DNA of 8,271 nucleotides from Imperialibacter sp965651695 (GTDB lineage: Bacteria; Bacteroidota; Bacteroidia; Cytophagales; Cyclobacteriaceae): the NCBI GenBank assembly GCA_965651695.1, contig CBFGTI010000226.1:1-8271 (forward strand). The letters run 5' to 3'. Made by a program: the position numbers and the translations under genes. The notes beneath the pieces were generated by a model that saw only the letters and a program-made list of their open reading frames with translations, was not told the DNA's origin and did not search any database. Shown one piece after another: positions 6,565 through 8,271 of this stretch. Within the stretch, counting starts at the first letter, position 1. The number at the start of each line of letters is the position of its first letter.

Positions 6565-6781
6565 ACCGCCGCTGCCATCGGTTTTGTTTTACCAGCGCCA
6601 CAAACCGCGGCCCAAATATGGAACAGCCCACCCCGGCAACGAGCGCCACTGCTAATGAAAATATGCCGTCGACGAGCGTTAAAGTTCCTGCTTTAATGTA
6701 AATGGCGGCTATTCCACCGTTGAAGTAGATTAAAAACACACTGACAAACCATTCAATTCGATGTGGCCGTTGCGGCGTCAT
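6560..6781 (-). CDS. Possible small two-TM membrane protein (hypothetical)
   Basis: This is a 73-residue frame on the - strand with a short basic N terminus (MTPQRPHRIEW). Two hydrophobic segments follow: about 11-29 (FVSVFLIYFNGGIAAIYI) and about 33-55 (TLTLVDGIFSLAVALVAGVGCSIFG), then a basic tail ending NRWQRRS. This positive–TM–TM–positive layout looks like a real small membrane protein, not random translation. It fills the gap between the convergent sigma operon and the lipoprotein gene, and no longer frame on either strand competes with it. It lies downstream of the hairpin terminating the lipoprotein gene, so it would need its own promoter, which was not clearly found in the 46 bases available. 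No family is recognised. Confidence 0.45.
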   Translation of the reverse strand: MTPQRPHRIEWFVSVFLIYFNGGIAAIYIKAGTLTLVDGIFSLAVALVAGVGCSIFGPRFVALVKQNRWQRRS

Positions 6782-6826
6782 TGCCCTTTACGAAAATTGT
6801 AAAAAAACTTTGCTGTTGAGGGAAAA

Positions 6827-6861
6827 TGCCTGCTAACAGGTGCGGTACCTGTTAGCAGGCT
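6827..6861 (-). terminator. Perfect 14-bp stem, terminator of the SMP-30-like gene
   Basis: GCCTGCTAACAGGT (6828-6841) and its exact complement (6847-6860) form a 14-bp perfect stem with a five-base loop. Read on the - strand, it begins 27 bases after the stop of the lipoprotein gene and is followed by ATTTT, a short U-tract in the transcript. In the + direction the flank is TAAAA, so it is a much better terminator for the - strand. The U-tract is short, but the stem is exceptionally stable. Confidence 0.7.
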
Positions 6862-6887
6862 AAAACTGTTTATAGAAAGTACAAGGG

Positions 6888-7784
6888 CTAGTTCATCACC
6901 ACCTCGTAAGCCACCACCTGGTTGCCAAAAAATGTAGGCACCAACAGCAGGCTCTGATCCTCCACAATCTCAATATCTGCCGCATTGGCACCATCCGCTT
7001 TGGTATCCAGCACTTTGGTTCTTTCCCAACCGGAAGTGATAAAATACACTTCACCGTTCCAATTCGACACAAGGTAGTCGTCGCCAAGCTTTACGATGCC
7101 ATCGCCGCCGGGAATCGAATCTACCACCATGTCAACCTGCTTATTTTCCAGTCCGATTGTTTTGAAGTTACCTTCACCAAAAGTTGCCAGCATTAGCCTG
7201 TCGTCTTCGGCGTACAAGCCGTTCGGTCCACCGAGGGCGTCTCCTTCGGTCCACTGGCTCACCGCTCCATTGTTCAATGCGAAGATTTTGTTGGTACCCG
7301 AATCACTTATGTACACCGTTCCGTCGTCACCCACGGTAATGTCATTCAGAAATTGAGCGCCTTCCACGGCAAACCTGTTGGAGATCTTATTTGCCTTTGT
7401 ATCTATTTCCACCACTTCGGTAATATTGGTTACATAAAGCTTGTCGCCTACCATACCCATGCCTTTGGGTGCATCAAGGCCGGTAATCCATTTATTTTCG
7501 GTTATAGTGCCGTCCAGCCCAACTTTGGCGATAAAGCCGTCGCCGTCTTTTGCATCGGGCGGCACTGCTCCAATACAGGCCACGTACAGTACGCCATTTG
7601 TTTTGTCATGATAAACCGACTCGGGTGTTGTAAGTGTAGTGTCAGTTTCCCATTTCTTTACCAGCGAAACGGTTTTCTTTGACGGTGTTTCCATTACTGC
7701 TTCTTCTGTTTTCTTTTCACCGCTCTGGCATGCGGCAAGTGCCATAGCCGCCACGCCAATACTTAGCATGCTTAATTTGTTCAT
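6888..7784 (-). CDS. SMP-30/gluconolactonase-like beta-propeller lipoprotein
   Basis: This is a 298-residue lipoprotein. The signal peptide MNKLSMLSIGVAAMALAAC has a lipobox L-A-A-C with lipidated Cys19, followed by a short charged linker. The mature part (about 40-298) is a six-bladed propeller of SMP-30/NHL type, with repeated blade motifs such as GVLYVACIG, KLYVTNITEVVEID, GTVYISDSGTNKIFAL, NGLYAEDDRLMLATFG and GEVYFIT. Candidate metal or catalytic residues in the family pattern are E55 in PESV, N147-D148 in FLNDI, N188 in GPNGL and D228 in GGDGI. Enzymes of this family hydrolyse lactones or esters, but many Bacteroidota lipoprotein members have no known substrate. It likely sits in the periplasmic or outer-membrane leaflet. 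It is monocistronic, with a candidate promoter at 7835-7862 and a strong hairpin downstream. The fold is well supported; the specific activity is not. Confidence 0.85.
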   Translation of the reverse strand: MNKLSMLSIGVAAMALAACQSGEKKTEEAVMETPSKKTVSLVKKWETDTTLTTPESVYHDKTNGVLYVACIGAVPPDAKDGDGFIAKVGLDGTITENKWITGLDAPKGMGMVGDKLYVTNITEVVEIDTKANKISNRFAVEGAQFLNDITVGDDGTVYISDSGTNKIFALNNGAVSQWTEGDALGGPNGLYAEDDRLMLATFGEGNFKTIGLENKQVDMVVDSIPGGDGIVKLGDDYLVSNWNGEVYFITSGWERTKVLDTKADGANAADIEIVEDQSLLLVPTFFGNQVVAYEVVMN

Positions 7785-7834
7785 AAGTTGATTTTAGATT
7801 GTTTACGATTTTGGGATTTGAGATAAAAATACCA

Positions 7835-7862
7835 CAAAATATCCAAAAAGGCAGTTTTCAAA
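7835..7862 (-). promoter_or_regulatory. Candidate promoter of the lipoprotein gene
   Basis: On the - strand a -7-like box TATTTTG (complement of 7835-7841) is preceded, 17 bases upstream, by TTG (complement of 7859-7861, within CTTTG). This resembles the Bacteroidota promoter TTG then TAnnTTTG, with one T missing from the second box. Transcription would begin about 45 bases before the start codon. The spacer is slightly short, so confidence is low. Confidence 0.35.
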
Positions 7863-7901
7863 GTATTTGAAAAGGGCAATTGCATTTAAAATCTTGTCTT
7901 C

Positions 7902-7976
7902 GAAATTCTTCTTTTTTTACCCTGCCGGGCGGCCCGTTCCACGTCGGCCTACCCCTAAAGGGAAAAGAAGAATTTC
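7902..7976 (+). repeat. Left palindromic unit of the composite element
   Basis: The ends are the 14-bp pair GAAATTCTTCTTTT and its complement. Inside are the short palindrome CGGGC-G-GCCCG (7926-7936), the shared core CCCGTTCCACGTCGGC (7933-7948), and a CCCT-AA-AGGG hairpin (7953-7962). The last two recur in the right unit in the opposite orientation. Confidence 0.65.
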
Positions 7977-8052
7977 AAAGCCGTTGCGGCCGGCTAGGCT
8001 CACCCTTCAGGGCAGCCGACGTGGAACGGGGTAAATAAACGGCTTTGAAATT
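7971..8052 (-). repeat. Right palindromic unit of the composite element
   Basis: The ends are the 15-bp pair AATTTCAAAGCCGTT and its complement. Read on the - strand it carries the same core as the left unit (8015-8030), followed by CCCT-GA-AGGG (8003-8012 complement). The order and spacing match the left unit, but the end sequences differ, so the two are related copies in head-to-head orientation and not one simple palindrome. Confidence 0.65.
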
Positions 8053-8110
8053 TTATTTCACGAATCTGTTTTAAATGCAATTGCCCTGGGCTTTTCCCGG
8101 GAAGGAACGG

Positions 8111-8136
8111 TTGTAAAATCATTTTTACGTATTTTG
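8111..8136 (+). promoter_or_regulatory. Candidate promoter for the gene starting at 8161
   Basis: TTG (8111-8113), a 16-base spacer, then TATTTTG (8130-8136) resembles the Bacteroidota TTG / TAnnTTTG promoter. It uses the same seven-base second box as the divergent lipoprotein promoter. The spacer contains a small hairpin, GTAAAA-TCAT-TTTTAC (8113-8128). The predicted transcript start would be some 15-20 bases before the TTG start codon. Confidence 0.35.
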
Positions 8137-8160
8137 CGCTTCAACATTTCAATAAAGCAC

Positions 8161-8271
8161 TTGGAAAAGCTATACAACATTTATTTCGACAAAAACCTCG
8201 ATGCCGTTGTAATGGAATGGTCGGGGTATGCCAAGCGTGAAGAGTTTAGGGCCGGCACCGAAATGATGCTG
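8161..8271 (+). CDS. Start of a small STAS-like hypothetical protein (3' end outside window)
   Basis: These are the first 37 codons of a frame that runs off the window. The sequence (M)EKLYNIYFDKNLDAVVMEWSGYAKREEFRAGTEMML has the look of small Bacteroidota proteins with a two-strand hairpin followed by a helix: a YFD...VVMEW strand pair, GYA, then EEFRAGTE. Such proteins recall the STAS/SpoIIAA-like fold. The start is TTG at 8161, since no ATG exists upstream in frame and an alternative TTG at 8134 falls inside the predicted promoter box. The first Met codon in frame is residue 18, inside the conserved part. Function cannot be given from this fragment. Confidence 0.55.
   Translation, partial: MEKLYNIYFDKNLDAVVMEWSGYAKREEFRAGTEMML

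Larger units (their letters stand above)
7869..8096. repeat. Composite nested inverted-repeat element (REP/BIME- or MITE-like)
   Basis: This stretch contains no gene. Its outer arms are an 18-bp perfect inverted pair, GGGCAATTGCATTTAAAA (7874-7891) and its complement (8069-8086). If five bases (8087-8091) are skipped, the pair extends by GAAAA at 7869-7873 against TTTTC at 8092-8096. Inside are three more perfect pairs: 7902-7915 with 7963-7976 (14 bp), 7933-7948 with 8015-8030 (16 bp), and 7971-7985 with 8038-8052 (15 bp). The 14-bp and 15-bp pairs share 7971-7976, so they cannot form together. The layout is two related palindromic units in inverted orientation. No obvious target-site duplication flanks the 18-bp arms, and no transposase is present, so a non-autonomous element is the best reading. 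Confidence 0.8.

Noticed and set aside
7353..7682. 109-codon open frame on the + strand
   Set aside because: It is antisense to the SMP-30-like gene, whose lipobox and propeller blades are clear; the + frame looks like a shadow.
7900..8090. CRISPR array
   Set aside because: The repeats are inverted and of different sequence, with no regularly spaced direct repeats and no cas genes.

Overview
The window looks like a chromosomal segment from a member of the Bacteroidota, most likely a Cytophagales-type bacterium. The reasons are: an F1 alpha–gamma gene pair that ends in a terminator instead of continuing into atpD; an ECF sigma / membrane anti-sigma-like / DUF4097-like / outer-membrane-protein operon; weak or absent Shine-Dalgarno sequences at most starts; and near-consensus Bacteroidota promoter boxes (TTG, then TATTTTG). 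The lineage is an inference from gene content and protein style, since there is no rRNA or similar marker. No sign of phage, plasmid, CRISPR or transposase genes is seen.

Layout, + strand: 1-620 is the 3' end of atpA and 672-1565 is atpG, with a GC-rich hairpin between them and a strong intrinsic terminator at 1591-1618. Immediately after it, 1623-2456 encodes a UbiA-like polytopic membrane protein. This overlaps (ATGA) a class I methyltransferase at 2453-3073, giving a two-gene unit that suggests prenyl-lipid or quinone-type chemistry. After a probable terminator, 3152-6543 is a five-gene operon with overlaps or gaps of only a few bases: ECF sigma factor, one-TM anti-sigma-like protein, secreted DUF4097-like beta-repeat protein, and two small outer-membrane beta-barrel proteins. 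It reads as a cell-envelope sensing or response module.

Layout, - strand: 6560-6781 is a possible 73-residue two-TM protein, convergent with the sigma operon. 6888-7784 is an SMP-30/gluconolactonase-like beta-propeller lipoprotein, followed by a hairpin with a perfect 14-bp stem (6827-6861 region) that probably terminates it.

From 7785 to 8160 there is no gene. This stretch holds an elaborate nest of inverted repeats (about 7869-8096): an 18-bp perfect outer pair encloses two related palindromic units in opposite orientation, resembling a REP/BIME- or MITE-type element. It lies between two divergent candidate promoters. The window ends inside a new + strand gene starting with TTG at 8161, which resembles small STAS-like Bacteroidota proteins. 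The repeat nest and the five-gene sigma operon are the items most worth a second look.
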